DNA from: Bog-159 sp963818855
GTDB lineage: Bacteria > Acidobacteriota > Terriglobia > Bryobacterales > Bryobacteraceae
Reading direction: 5' to 3'
NCBI GenBank assembly: GCA_963818855.1
Contig: CAWFUH010000003.1
Location: 868,001 to 932,000 of the forward strand
Length of the DNA stretch: 64,000 nt
Shown: positions 52,583 through 62,301 of the stretch, one piece after another
Numbering within the stretch: the first letter of the stretch is position 1
Layout of the letters: each line of letters starts with the position of its first letter
Position numbers and translations under genes: made by a program
The notes under the pieces: generated by a model
Seen by the model: the letters and a program-made list of their open reading frames with translations, nothing else
Told to the model about the DNA's origin: nothing
Databases searched by the model: none

Positions 52583-53815
52583 TCAGAAGGCCAATTCGAA
52601 TACGTTGCCCGCAAAGCTCTTTCCTAATCCAACGGTAGTGCCATAGAGCGCTCCGCCGGGCCCCCAAATCACACCTGCTCTAGGCCCGTCACCTTGCGCT
52701 CCGGGAAAAGCGAATAGGGTGGTGGCCGTCCACTCGCCGCCGGATTCCGTCGGCGGCGTCAACTTGAAGATAATGCCGTCATTCGCCTGCGCGCCGTGCG
52801 ATCCGGGGGTCGTGCCGTATAAGGATCCGTTCGCATCGGCGATCAGAGTCCCATAAGATGAGGCATAGGAAGGCAAATCGAAAATCACGTTCAGGGCCCA
52901 GCCGCCGGAGCCGGCCGGCGCACAGGTAAACACCGTGCCCGCGCTGGTGCTGCCGCCGTTGGCGTTCGAACCGTATAGCGCTCCGCCCGCAATGAGCAGT
53001 CCGCCATAGGGATTGGCGCCCACGGCGCCGCCAGGAAAGCTGCACAGGACCTGCTCAGTCCAAGTGTCCTGCGAGGGAGCCACCGAGAAGACCGCACCCA
53101 GGCCCGCTTCCCCGCCGTAAGGCGTGGTGCCGTAAAGTATTCCGATCGCGTCGATGGCCAGCGTAGCGTAAGGATTGGCCGCATCGCCAGCACCGCCGAA
53201 GCTATGCAAAACGGTTTCTTCCCATCCGTGCCCTGATGGTGTCAACGAATATACCGTGCCTACACCCGAGGCGCCGCCCAGAACTGTTGTGCCGTAAAAG
53301 TTGCCGTTGGTGTCCATCACCACGCCGCCGTACGGAAAACTGCCGTCACCTTCCGTGCTGCCGAAGCTGTACAGCAGAGTTTCGCTCCACCCGGCGCCCG
53401 GTTTTGCCGGCGGCACCAATTCGTAAACCGTACCAACGCCATTCGCGCCGCCGCGGGTGGTGGTCCCGTAGAGCGCGCCGTTCGGACCGACCAAAAGTCC
53501 CCCATACGGATTGGATCCTTGAGTTGCCGGGGTCTGGAAAGCGAAGATGACGGCGGGAGTCCAGCTCTGTCCGGACGTGGGCGGCGTCATTTCATAGATC
53601 GCTCCGTAACCGTACTTGCCGCCGCCGAAGGTTGCGCCAAAAAGCGATCCGTTCTTGCCGTACACCAATCCGCCGAAAGGATATGCGCCGTTGTTGTAAG
53701 TGAACTGGAACACCGTGGAGTAAGTCGGTTTGCTCTGAGCGTAAAGGCCCGGTCCGGGCACTGCCGCCAATCCGATAATCAGCGCGGCACGCCACATGCG
53801 AAGACTGTAAGTCAT
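52583..53815 (-). CDS. Secreted GloVer-type tandem-repeat protein
   Basis: 410 aa from the ATG at 53813-53815 with GGGA just upstream. A signal peptide (MWRAALIIGLAAVPGPGLYAQ) precedes about eight repeats of the GloVer type (NGALYGTTTRGGANGVGTVY is one). Compared with 20627-21799 the units are longer and carry W-S/T-E-T and W-T-x-x-V strands between propeller blades. Convergent with the FHA gene, 23 bp apart. It sits in tandem with a PQQ-like propeller gene, so this stretch encodes exported beta-propellers; no enzymatic site is evident. Confidence 0.85.
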   Translation of the reverse strand: MTYSLRMWRAALIIGLAAVPGPGLYAQSKPTYSTVFQFTYNNGAYPFGGLVYGKNGSLFGATFGGGKYGYGAIYEMTPPTSGQSWTPAVIFAFQTPATQGSNPYGGLLVGPNGALYGTTTRGGANGVGTVYELVPPAKPGAGWSETLLYSFGSTEGDGSFPYGGVVMDTNGNFYGTTVLGGASGVGTVYSLTPSGHGWEETVLHSFGGAGDAANPYATLAIDAIGILYGTTPYGGEAGLGAVFSVAPSQDTWTEQVLCSFPGGAVGANPYGGLLIAGGALYGSNANGGSTSAGTVFTCAPAGSGGWALNVIFDLPSYASSYGTLIADANGSLYGTTPGSHGAQANDGIIFKLTPPTESGGEWTATTLFAFPGAQGDGPRAGVIWGPGGALYGTTVGLGKSFAGNVFELAF

Positions 53816-53842
53816 GATAAGTCCCAATTAAGTTCTATTAGT

Positions 53843-55564
53843 TTAGGGCAGCAGCCCGAAGGCCACTACGCCCGTGGTCGTGGCCACATAGACCATTCCG
53901 TTAGCCACCGTCGGGGGCGCGAACTTCCTGTAAGTGAATGCGTCCCGCCCGGCGGGGGCCTGGTTGCTGCTGTACAATAACTTGCTCAGATTGCCGGCCG
54001 TATACGCCAGTAATCCGCCGGCCAGCGCCGGCGTGCCGGGCGCGGCCACCCATAGGATCCCATTACTCGTGCCGTTAGCCGAAATGCTCATGGCGCCGCC
54101 GGGATAGTTGAATATATTACTGGTCGAAGTAACCGGCAAACTGGACATAACCGCGTCATTAAATTGAAATGCCTCGATGGGATCCAGGTTAGCCGAGAAA
54201 TAAACCATGTTATTGAAGTACACGGGCGGAATTCTCACTGCGCCCAGTGCGTCGTTGCCGTCCCCGCCCGGCCCCAGTGCGCCGACGACGTGCTGGTAAA
54301 CATTGCTGTTACCGCCCTTGGCGTTGAACTTACCCATGTTTGCGGTGTCCACAAGGAAGATCGTGCCGAGCTTGCCCGCGCCCGTGAGCAGGTTGTGACT
54401 CTGTCCGTTAGCGTCGGTCATGGGGGGCAATAACAAGGAACTGCTCGAACCTAACTCCACGCGCTCATCCGCGAATCCGTTCCCCGCGTCGAACGAGGCG
54501 AAGTAATCCGCGACTTGGAGCTTCTTCGAGACCCATGTCAACCGGAGAAAGGAGTTTCCGTAGTCGCCGTTAACCGGGAAGCCCTGGGCATTCATGGTGG
54601 TGTCAAAGGTTCCGTTACCCACCATCATGTAGATATTGCCGTTGGTGTCGGCTACCGGGCCGCCGCCGGCGCCCCAGAAGGCGCCGTCCTGTCCGTTGGG
54701 ACTGGCATTCAGCACGCCCACCTGAGACAGGCCGATCATGTTGTATACGAAAATCCAGCCGGAATATGGAGGCTCGTCGCAGTTAGCAGAGAACTCCACA
54801 TAGATGTTCCCATTCTGCAGCAGTAAGGCCGGCCGGGATTTGTATGAGCCGGGACTGAATGTAATCACACCGCCGGAGCTTTGCGGGCCCGAACTCGGAT
54901 AAGTGCCCTTAATCTCCGCGGGACTGCCGGCCTGCTCGGTACCGGCGCTCAACCCCAGCGAGTGCAGCCGCTGGTGATAATGGCCCGAGCTGTCTTTGCT
55001 CATGGCCACGGCGAAAATTATGCCGCCTTGCGAGGAGCTCTGCAGATAGATGACGGGAGTCGCCGTAATACCCACGACAGGAGCGATTTGCCCACAGCCT
55101 TGATCGTCCGCCGCCGTCTCTCCGGCCAACAGCAGCGACTTCTGCCACAGCGTCGCGCCACTGTTGGCGTCGACGGCATACAGCGTGTCGTTTTCGGTGG
55201 CGACGAACAGTACATTGTGAGTGCCCTGGCTGCCCATGGCGAGGTTGGAGACGTACAGAGGCTGGGCATCCACGGTACCGTCGGTGGTAAATGTCCATAG
55301 CTTGCCGAAGGTTGCGAAATTCACGGTGACCGGTGTCAGCAGTGTCTCGGCGGTATTCGCTCCCGTGCGGGACACGTCGTTGTGATAGGTCAGCACATTT
55401 ACGGCGCCGCTGGTCGTGTCCGCGTGCGGGGGGAGTCCCTGCGCCCGCAGCACAGCAAACGAAACGCTGAACGCGAACAGAATCGCTGCCGCGGGTACCA
55501 CACTGCTCACCCTACGGCCGGCAGAGCGACAGCGTTTTAATAATAAATTGAATTGTCGGTACAT
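53843..55564 (-). CDS. Secreted PQQ-like beta-propeller protein
   Basis: 573 aa. A signal peptide (about residues 20-42, VVPAAAILFAFSVSFAVLRAQ) is followed by an eight-bladed quinoprotein-like propeller: DGTVDAQPLYVSNLAMG, FVATENDTLYAVDANSGATL, DTNGNIYMMVGNG and MVYVATTTGVVAFG. The AVDANSGATLW blade is characteristic of the PQQ repeat fold. Residues needed for PQQ and metal binding in the dehydrogenases are not obvious, so it may be a non-enzymatic relative. It lies upstream of, and in line with, the GloVer gene. Confidence 0.82.
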   Translation of the reverse strand: MYRQFNLLLKRCRSAGRRVSSVVPAAAILFAFSVSFAVLRAQGLPPHADTTSGAVNVLTYHNDVSRTGANTAETLLTPVTVNFATFGKLWTFTTDGTVDAQPLYVSNLAMGSQGTHNVLFVATENDTLYAVDANSGATLWQKSLLLAGETAADDQGCGQIAPVVGITATPVIYLQSSSQGGIIFAVAMSKDSSGHYHQRLHSLGLSAGTEQAGSPAEIKGTYPSSGPQSSGGVITFSPGSYKSRPALLLQNGNIYVEFSANCDEPPYSGWIFVYNMIGLSQVGVLNASPNGQDGAFWGAGGGPVADTNGNIYMMVGNGTFDTTMNAQGFPVNGDYGNSFLRLTWVSKKLQVADYFASFDAGNGFADERVELGSSSSLLLPPMTDANGQSHNLLTGAGKLGTIFLVDTANMGKFNAKGGNSNVYQHVVGALGPGGDGNDALGAVRIPPVYFNNMVYFSANLDPIEAFQFNDAVMSSLPVTSTSNIFNYPGGAMSISANGTSNGILWVAAPGTPALAGGLLAYTAGNLSKLLYSSNQAPAGRDAFTYRKFAPPTVANGMVYVATTTGVVAFGLLP

Positions 55565-55745
55565 CCAAATCCCTTATGAAACAGTGTAAGAGCCGTGAAG
55601 CCGGCCCATTCTCCGGAAGCCCTACGGGGTTTAACCATCATACCCAAAGTCGTGCCGGAGGATGCAAAAGTTAACGCTAGTGGAAGTACTAGAACTCTCA
55701 GCGGAGAGGGGTAATGCCGCTGAGGCCCGGCCGCCAGATTACCAT

Positions 55746-57512
55746 TCACTCCGGGAAATCGATCGACCGGACCACTCCGGTGGTTTTCGGCATGGCATCT
55801 TCTTTCGCTTCGTACTCGATCCGGATCCGCCGCGGGTTTTGTGGACCGCAGGTGAAGTCGACGGGCGCGCCGTTCCTGGTGTTGACGGAAGCCGGGTCCA
55901 GCGCGAACGAGATGGTATCGCCGCCCACGCCGATCTGCATGCGGATCTTTCCCTCGAGACATTCGATCTGCTGCAGGGTACCCTCGAGGACGGCCAATCG
56001 AGCGGCGTTCCGCGTGCGCGACGGTTCCGTATCTTCGCCGGGCGGCCCTCCCGGTCCGCGGTGCGGGCTGTCGCCGCCGAGCAGCGGATAGCGCGGCACA
56101 TAGTCAATCGACGCCAGCAATTGATCGAGGCGCGCGATCTCGCCGGAGTTCCTGGCATACTTCCGGCAGGTGGACGCAGCGGCCTTGGCCTCCGGCAGGC
56201 GGTCGAGCCGGTAATAGGCGTACGCCATGGCATGGAAGTAGCCGAAGGCCTGCATTTCGGGGACGCTCTTCACCATTTTGAATTGCGCCAATGCCTGGTC
56301 AAACTCGCCGTCGATCACGTGCGCGTAGCCGAGTTCCAGGCGCGCATCGCGATCGGACGGGTCGATCTCTACGGCGCGCCGCAAGGTGGCCACGGCCTCG
56401 GCATGCTTGCCCTCCGCGCGCAAGAGCCGGCCATAATCCAGAAACATCCCGGCACTAGTGCTACCCAGTTCTACCGCGCGCGCGTAATGGGTCAGGGCTT
56501 CACCGCGTTTGCCATCCAGCATATTAAGGCGGGCCTGACCTGCCTCCACGCGCCAATCCTCCTGGTTGTCGCGCGCCAATTCTCCGTACAACTGCTGTGC
56601 AGCGGCCGATTTGCCCCGCCTACAGGCCAGAATATCCGCCAGCACCAGGCCCGCTTCGAGCGGGCTCGATTCGCTCGTTTCGAGATCGTCGGGTGCTTTT
56701 GCCAGTTTCGTGCTGAACAGCGATGCATTAAACGTCGTGGCGTTCAGGTACACCGCGAGATCCTTCTGCACTTGCTCGACCGGCTTACCGTAAGCTTTTT
56801 GAAAGGTCTCCGGCATTCCGGCGCCGGCCTTCAGGCCATCTAGCAACACTGGTAGGCGGGGCCGGTAACCGGTGCCCAGGTACAGCATGTGGACCAATGC
56901 CCAACTCTCGGCGTAGAAGAGCCCCGCATGGTTCCTTTCGTTATACAACGGGGAGTCGTGCTCGACGGCCAGCAGCGTCCCGAGATCGATCCATTTGGAT
57001 TGCTGTAACTCGCGGAGGTGCGGCAGGATGACGGCGCCGACCTCGATCTTGCCGCCCAGCGGTTTCAGGTTCGAATACAGTTCGGCGAGGCCCTCATTGA
57101 ACCACACCGGAACCGCGATTCCGGCATGCTTCACGAGCAGGTGTGTGTACTCGTGCACGGCCACCGGAAACTGTTCGCTGGATGCGTTTTTCATGACGAT
57201 ATAATCGCGATCGCCCGTGCCCTGGTAGAACGCCGAGGAAAAATCGTTTGGGGCGTAGGGCGCGTATTCCTTATCCGAGCGGAAGACTACAATGCGTACG
57301 GGCACACCGGATTTCGAGGCGAGGCCCATAGTATCCAGGAAGAAGGCGCGGACCTGTTCAAAATGCCGCGCGACGTCGCGTCCGCCGTGCTCGCCGGCGG
57401 TAGTGAGTAGCTCGAAGTTGGGCGATTTGATCTGCAGCCAGCGGGGCGTGTCGGCGGCTGCAGCGGGCCAGGGGGCCAAGATGCACATGAGGGCGATTGC
57501 AAACATCCTCAT
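55746..57512 (-). CDS. Exported HExxH (peptidase MA-like) and TPR protein
   Basis: 588 aa. A signal peptide (MFAIALMCILAPWPAAAADT) starts it; the ATG two codons later is an alternative. Residues about 25-235 form a DUF1570/peptidase MA-like domain with VAVHEYTHLL (H-E-x-x-H) and WFNEGLAELY, the downstream glutamate of a gluzincin. Residues about 260-480 are TPR-type repeats (EALTHYARAVELGSTSAGMF, EAVATLRRAVEIDPSDRDAR, ALAQFKMVKSVPEM). The C-terminal about 85 residues are a separate beta-rich domain (GTLQQIECLEGKIRMQIGVG). Likely periplasmic; substrate unknown. The metal site looks complete. Confidence 0.82.
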   Translation of the reverse strand: MRMFAIALMCILAPWPAAAADTPRWLQIKSPNFELLTTAGEHGGRDVARHFEQVRAFFLDTMGLASKSGVPVRIVVFRSDKEYAPYAPNDFSSAFYQGTGDRDYIVMKNASSEQFPVAVHEYTHLLVKHAGIAVPVWFNEGLAELYSNLKPLGGKIEVGAVILPHLRELQQSKWIDLGTLLAVEHDSPLYNERNHAGLFYAESWALVHMLYLGTGYRPRLPVLLDGLKAGAGMPETFQKAYGKPVEQVQKDLAVYLNATTFNASLFSTKLAKAPDDLETSESSPLEAGLVLADILACRRGKSAAAQQLYGELARDNQEDWRVEAGQARLNMLDGKRGEALTHYARAVELGSTSAGMFLDYGRLLRAEGKHAEAVATLRRAVEIDPSDRDARLELGYAHVIDGEFDQALAQFKMVKSVPEMQAFGYFHAMAYAYYRLDRLPEAKAAASTCRKYARNSGEIARLDQLLASIDYVPRYPLLGGDSPHRGPGGPPGEDTEPSRTRNAARLAVLEGTLQQIECLEGKIRMQIGVGGDTISFALDPASVNTRNGAPVDFTCGPQNPRRIRIEYEAKEDAMPKTTGVVRSIDFPE

Positions 57513-57571
57513 TTCAGGAGTGTAGCACCCGCCTTGTGGGGCACCGTGGCCGCCTGGGAGGCCGCCTCACC

Positions 57572-58351
57572 TCAATGGTTCACGCCGGATGCCAGAAAGC
57601 CGCCATCCACCGCGATGCACTGGCCGGTGATGAAACTGGCGGCATCCGACGCCAACAGCACTGCCGCGCCGATCAGTTCTTCCGGCTGTCCGAAGCGGCC
57701 CATGGGGGTGCGCAGCTTCAACTCGCGGCCGCGCTCGGTGCCGTCGAGCAGCTGCGCATTCAGATCGGTGCGGAAGACGCCCGGCGCAATGGCATTGACG
57801 TTGATGCCGTCGCGCGCCCACTCCACCGCCAGATTCCGGGTCAACGACAGCACGGCAGCCTTCGAAGCGGCGTAGGCCGTCACTTCCATGAAGCCCACGA
57901 ACGAAGTGATGGAGGCGATGTTGATTACCCGCCCGCGGCGGTTCGCGGCCAGGGGCCGGTAGAACGACTGGCAGGCGCGCAGCATGCCCGTCAGATTCAC
58001 GTCGATGATGCGGTTCCAGTCGGCCTCCGAGACATCCGCGGTGGGCTTGCGCTGGGTCTGGCCGGCGGCATTCAGCAGCACATCCACCCGGCCGAACTGC
58101 GCCAGCACCGCGTCGCGAAAGCGGTCCACCGACTCGCGGGACCCCGCATCACACACCTGGCGCAGCGTCTGGCGGCCGGCCCCCTCGATCTCCAGGCAGA
58201 CCTCTTCGATGAGCGGGGCGCGGCGGCCGGTAGGCACCACATCGGCCCCGGCGGCAGCCAGGCCGACGGCCAGTTTGCGGCCAAGGCCGGAGGTGCCACC
58301 GACGACCACCGCCACGCGCCCGGTCAAATCCATCAGGTGATTGGTGCTCAC
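57572..58351 (-). CDS. SDR-family oxidoreductase (gluconate/KduD-like)
   Basis: 259 aa Rossmann-fold short-chain dehydrogenase. It has the cofactor motif GGTSGLG, the NAAG motif (LLNAAGQ), the catalytic serine in NIASITS and the Y-x3-K pair in AYAASKA. The C-terminus has LLASDAASFITGQCIAVDGG. Similarity in style is to 2-deoxy-D-gluconate 3-dehydrogenase / gluconate 5-dehydrogenase. Substrate specificity cannot be read from sequence. It lies 18 bp downstream of an OsmC-family gene, so the two are probably co-transcribed. Confidence 0.88.
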   Translation of the reverse strand: MSTNHLMDLTGRVAVVVGGTSGLGRKLAVGLAAAGADVVPTGRRAPLIEEVCLEIEGAGRQTLRQVCDAGSRESVDRFRDAVLAQFGRVDVLLNAAGQTQRKPTADVSEADWNRIIDVNLTGMLRACQSFYRPLAANRRGRVINIASITSFVGFMEVTAYAASKAAVLSLTRNLAVEWARDGINVNAIAPGVFRTDLNAQLLDGTERGRELKLRTPMGRFGQPEELIGAAVLLASDAASFITGQCIAVDGGFLASGVNH

Positions 58352-58369
58352 GATTCTCCTTTGCTCATG

Positions 58370-58843
58370 CTATCCAGCCTGTATTTCCGGGTCCAGTTCC
58401 ACCGGAAAGTTCACCGAATTGGCTATAAAACATTTGGCGTGCGCGGCCTTATGTAATTCGCGCGCTTTCGACAGATCCGACCCGGCGGCGACGGTGATGC
58501 GCGGTCGCAGAAGCACACGCCGGAAACATCCCGCTCCTTCGGCCGCTTCCTCCATCACGCCTTCGGCATGATCGGCGTAAGCCAGCACCACGATGCCCGC
58601 GTCCGCGCACAAGTGGAGGTACCAAAGCTTGTGGCATGCCGACAGTGACGCGACCAGCAATTCCTCGGGATTCCAGCGCGCGGCATCGCCGCGGAAGGCC
58701 GGATCGGAAGAGCCCGCGATGACCGGCTTCCCGGTACCGGCGGATATTTCGTGCCGCCGCTCGTAGTTTCTGTATCCGGAGGTGCCGCTGCCGGTATTGC
58801 CGGTCCAGGTGACATCGACCGAATAGCGATGTGTCTTGGTCAT
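58370..58843 (-). CDS. OsmC-family hydroperoxide reductase-like protein
   Basis: 157 aa from the ATG at 58841-58843; the longer frame adds residues with no start signal. The OsmC cysteines are in LLVASLSACHKLWYLHL and KAAHAKCFIANSVNFPV. The N-terminus has the usual YSVDVTWTGN strands. It reduces organic peroxides with this cysteine pair, or works on a related substrate. It is a different branch from the protein at 34450-34857. It is first in a two-gene unit with the SDR. Confidence 0.87.
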   Translation of the reverse strand: MTKTHRYSVDVTWTGNTGSGTSGYRNYERRHEISAGTGKPVIAGSSDPAFRGDAARWNPEELLVASLSACHKLWYLHLCADAGIVVLAYADHAEGVMEEAAEGAGCFRRVLLRPRITVAAGSDLSKARELHKAAHAKCFIANSVNFPVELDPEIQAG

Positions 58844-59255
58844 TCCGGCTCGTCTGGCCTCTCGAACGATTGTAAGGCAAATCAGGGATTGCAAGGTCCG
58901 CCCTTGATGAAAGGCGGCGCGAGGGACCGGCCCCAGGCGGGCGGGTCTGCCCCACCGCGCGCCACGAACCATACTTCTATCGCTGTACGAACTAAGCCAA
59001 TAAGCCCTTTAGTTACTTAAACTTGAAAACGGAAACGCCAATTTCCGAGCGTAGATGTAGATAGGGATGGAGAGCCGTTTTTCAGCTGGTGTAGCCATCT
59101 TAGTTGGTGGTGACTTTGCCCCGACAACGCGACTCTACCACGGCGGCTTGGCCGCAATGGTCCAGGCTTCGCGCCGCTCCATATTTCCACCTCGTTTAAA
59201 TACGGCGTTAGTACGACGCAAAGTCTGGCTAAAACCCGACAGCGAAACCGGTCCT
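58844..59255. other. Intergenic region without a supported gene
   Basis: Between the OsmC-like start and the end of amt. A plus-strand open frame from 59067 overlaps the amt 3' end and has no family match or good ribosome site. The OsmC promoter must lie at the left side. No terminator with a T-tract was found downstream of amt. Confidence 0.4.
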
Positions 59256-60950
59256 CTACTCGACCGTCAATACCGCGTCCTCCGGGTAACCGTGCATGCC
59301 GAACTCCGGCACATCCAGCCCTTCCAGCTCTACCTCCGGAGCTACCCGTATTCGCTTGACCTTATTGACCACGGAAAACACCACGTAAGTGGCACCAAAC
59401 GCCCACAACGCGCATAGTGTCGCTCCGCCCAGCTGGCAGAGAAACTGGCGAGTATCACCGTGGAGCAAGCCAGTCACTCCTTGGCCCGAGTGTCCGAGAT
59501 AACTGGCAGCTCCCACACCATTCCAACCGGAGCCGTAAGTGCCGTCCGCGAAAATACCCACACAGACGGCTCCCAGCCAACCGCAGAATCCATGCACTGA
59601 GATAGCTCCGCATGGATCGTCGATCTTAGTCACCCGTTCGTTGAACAGCACACCCAGGCAAACCACGATTCCGGCCAGCACGCCGATGACTACTGCCGAG
59701 GTTGGAGATACGAAAGCGCAAGGAGCGGTAATGGCCACCAGTCCAGCCAGCATCCCGTTGCACGCCATCGTCACATCCGGCTTGCCGAACATGAAATACC
59801 AGAGCAGCAGCGATGCCGCTGAACCGGCCACCGCGGCCAGGTTCGTATTAATCGCGATTACGGAGATGCGCAGATCCGTGGCGCCCAGCGTCGAGCCCGG
59901 ATTGAAGCCCATCCATCCGAACAGCAGAATGAAAGTGCCGGTGACCACGTAGACCAGGTTGTGCGCGGGGAATGCGCGCGGATTTCCGTGCTTATCGTAT
60001 TTACCGATGCGCGGGCCCAGAATGAGGGCCAGCGCCATGGCGCAGAATCCTCCCACGGCGTGCACCACGGTGGAGCCCGCAAAATCCACATAGCCGTGGC
60101 CCAGGTTCATCGTGGACCCTACTTGCGAAAGCCAGCCGCCGCCCCAAACCCAGCAGCCGAACAACGGATACAGCAGCGCGCCGACGAACAGCTCGCAGAG
60201 TAGAAATGCCCAAAATGAGATGCGCTCGCAAATTGCGCCGACGATGATGTAGCCGGCCGTCTCCATGAACACCACTTCGAACAGCGCCAGACAGTTGCTG
60301 CCTGCGTCATAAGCGGGCCCCGCCATGAAGAATCCGTTGCCGCCCAGGAACCCCCACTGGCCCCCGCCCAGCAGGTAGTGGTTCAACGTAGGAGTGCCGC
60401 CCAGGTTGCCCGGCGCCGCATTGATCGCCACGCCGCCGAACTGGAACGCGTAACCGCAAGCGTAGTAAGCCAGAAACGCGAAGACATAAGCGGCGAAGTT
60501 GAGCATCATGAGGTGGCCGGCGTTTTTCTTACGCACCAGCCCGCATGTGAGCAGCGCGAATCCGGCTTGCATGAACAGCACCAGGTAGCCTGTGTTCAGG
60601 GTCCAGGCGAAATTGGTCGCGACGCGGATATGACCCACCGAATCGGCCAGTTTCACTGCCAGCGGTTCCTTAGCCGCCTGCGACTGGTATTCGTCGTAGT
60701 CCTTCTTGTTCTTCTGATAGTCGGGCGAGTTCTTGTCTGGAGCCGGCACCGTAAACGCCGTGCCGCCGGCGTCCACCGCGGTGGATTTATCACCCGTGGC
60801 GATACCGGCCGGGTCGGGCTTGGGTCCCTCGTCGGCGCGGCCTTGCGGCGCAAGGGCTAACACTCCGGCGGCTACCAGGACAGCCAACTTGGCGAAGATG
60901 GCGCAGAATCGGGGAAGGGACGGGCGACGCCTCGCGACGCTCTTTGTCAT
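59256..60950 (-). CDS. amt: Ammonium transporter with N-terminal extension
   Basis: 564 aa. An N-terminal signal-like segment (about residues 18-38) is followed by a long charged, proline-rich periplasmic stretch to about residue 100. The Amt core of about eleven helices has FMQAGFALLTCGLVRKKNAG, the ETAGY-x-x-GAICER region, DFAGSTVVHAVGGFCAMALA with a pore-lining histidine, and DDPCGAISVHGFCGWLGAV with the second. It conducts ammonium or ammonia. The GlnK gene that often accompanies amtB is absent. A GAGGAG ribosome site precedes the ATG. It is divergent from the truncated KdpD genes. Confidence 0.93.
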   Translation of the reverse strand: MTKSVARRRPSLPRFCAIFAKLAVLVAAGVLALAPQGRADEGPKPDPAGIATGDKSTAVDAGGTAFTVPAPDKNSPDYQKNKKDYDEYQSQAAKEPLAVKLADSVGHIRVATNFAWTLNTGYLVLFMQAGFALLTCGLVRKKNAGHLMMLNFAAYVFAFLAYYACGYAFQFGGVAINAAPGNLGGTPTLNHYLLGGGQWGFLGGNGFFMAGPAYDAGSNCLALFEVVFMETAGYIIVGAICERISFWAFLLCELFVGALLYPLFGCWVWGGGWLSQVGSTMNLGHGYVDFAGSTVVHAVGGFCAMALALILGPRIGKYDKHGNPRAFPAHNLVYVVTGTFILLFGWMGFNPGSTLGATDLRISVIAINTNLAAVAGSAASLLLWYFMFGKPDVTMACNGMLAGLVAITAPCAFVSPTSAVVIGVLAGIVVCLGVLFNERVTKIDDPCGAISVHGFCGWLGAVCVGIFADGTYGSGWNGVGAASYLGHSGQGVTGLLHGDTRQFLCQLGGATLCALWAFGATYVVFSVVNKVKRIRVAPEVELEGLDVPEFGMHGYPEDAVLTVE

Positions 60951-61164
60951 CGTTTAGTTCTCCTCGGTTTTGTGTAATCGGAATGTGCCCGGCACGGTCT
61001 CGAGCGGGGGACATAAGGAAACCATAAATAGACAGGAACGGACCATTTAAATTGAGTGAATCAAAGGTGCCGATGAGCGTCAAGACGAAATTTCTTTTCG
61101 AGGCCATAAGCTTTTCTGTTGGGGCAGACACCGCGCTTGCACACCAATTCCCGGTAAGGGCAGA

Positions 61165-62301
61165 ATGGTGGACGAGGAGATCCGCCGCACCGTGCCCGCC
61201 AGCATCGACAAACGCCCCAGCCCCGAAGAGTTATTGCGCCGCGTGCAGGCCGAAGAGCGCCGCGCCCGCCGCGGCCGGCTCAAGGTGTTTTTGGGTTACG
61301 CCTCGCGCGTGGGAAAGTCATTCCGCATGCTCGACGAAGGCCGCCGGCGCAAGGAGCGCGGCGAAGACGTGGTGGTGGCCGCCATCCAGTTTCCGCTCAC
61401 GCCCGATCTGGAAGCGCTGATGTCGGCCGTCGAGCATATCCCCCCGCTTAAGGAAATTTACGGCGGCAAAGAGTATGAAGTGCTGAGCGTAGCGGCGATT
61501 TTCCGCCGCCATCCGCGCGTGTGCCTGGTGGATGAGTTGGCCTACGATAATCCGCCGGGCAGCCGCAATCCTAAACGCTGGCAGGATGTGGACAATATTC
61601 TCGATCAAGGCATCTCGGTAATCACGGCCATCAACCTACAGCACATCGAGGAGATGCAGGACGCCGTGGAGCGTATCACCTGTAAGCGCGCGCGCCAGAC
61701 TGTGCCGGAGCGGTTCCTGCGTTCCGCCGACGAGATCGTGCTGGTGGATGCCGCGGTCGACGACATGATGCAGCGGGCGGGTTCCTGCGAGCCGATCGAC
61801 GTGCGAAGGCTTTCGGAACTGCGGGAACTGGCGTTGCTGTTGGCGGCCGATGTAATCGATGGGCAACTGGAAAATTACCTGCGCTCGAACGGTGTGGAAG
61901 TGCGGTGGGGATCGCAGGAGCGCATTCTGGTGTGCGTCACGCCGCGCAGTGATGCGGGCGCCATGTTGCGCAGCGGGCGGCGCAATGCCGACCGTTTCCA
62001 TGGCAATCTACTGGTCTGTTACGTCCGGCAGAATGCCCTGAACACGCGCGACCGGGCGCTCATGGATTCGAACCTGGCGCTGGCCCAGCAATTGCATGCC
62101 GACGTTCACGTGCTGGAGGGCTCCGATGCTATCGGGGCTATTATGCGCTTTGCGCGCGAACAGCGCGTCACGCAAATCTTCGTGGGGCACAGCGCGCCAG
62201 ATCGTTGGAAAGAACTGTGGTCGCGCAGCCCGGTGGACCGGTTGATCCGGGCAGCCACGGATATCGACGTGCGCATCTTCCCGCATCCCGAAACATCATG
62301 A
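61165..62301 (+). CDS. Stand-alone KdpD N-terminal plus Usp-domain protein, A
   Basis: 378 aa, about 40% of a full KdpD. The KdpD N-terminal domain has a P-loop GYASRVGKS (GK at 50-51) and a Walker B-like LVDELAYDNPPGSRNPKRWQ. A universal-stress-protein-type domain follows (RILVCVTPRSDAGAMLRSG, VTQIFVGHS). The membrane helices, GAF and histidine kinase modules of KdpD are all absent. Compared with its neighbour the P-loop has Ser-Arg where Ala-Gly is usual and DEFAHTN is altered to DELAYDN. It overlaps the next gene by 4 nt. Sensing of potassium or c-di-AMP is conjecture. Confidence 0.88.
   Translation: MVDEEIRRTVPASIDKRPSPEELLRRVQAEERRARRGRLKVFLGYASRVGKSFRMLDEGRRRKERGEDVVVAAIQFPLTPDLEALMSAVEHIPPLKEIYGGKEYEVLSVAAIFRRHPRVCLVDELAYDNPPGSRNPKRWQDVDNILDQGISVITAINLQHIEEMQDAVERITCKRARQTVPERFLRSADEIVLVDAAVDDMMQRAGSCEPIDVRRLSELRELALLLAADVIDGQLENYLRSNGVEVRWGSQERILVCVTPRSDAGAMLRSGRRNADRFHGNLLVCYVRQNALNTRDRALMDSNLALAQQLHADVHVLEGSDAIGAIMRFAREQRVTQIFVGHSAPDRWKELWSRSPVDRLIRAATDIDVRIFPHPETS

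Noticed and set aside
59067..59417. Plus-strand 116-aa frame after amt
   Set aside because: Overlaps the amt 3' end in antisense, has no good ribosome site and no family resemblance.
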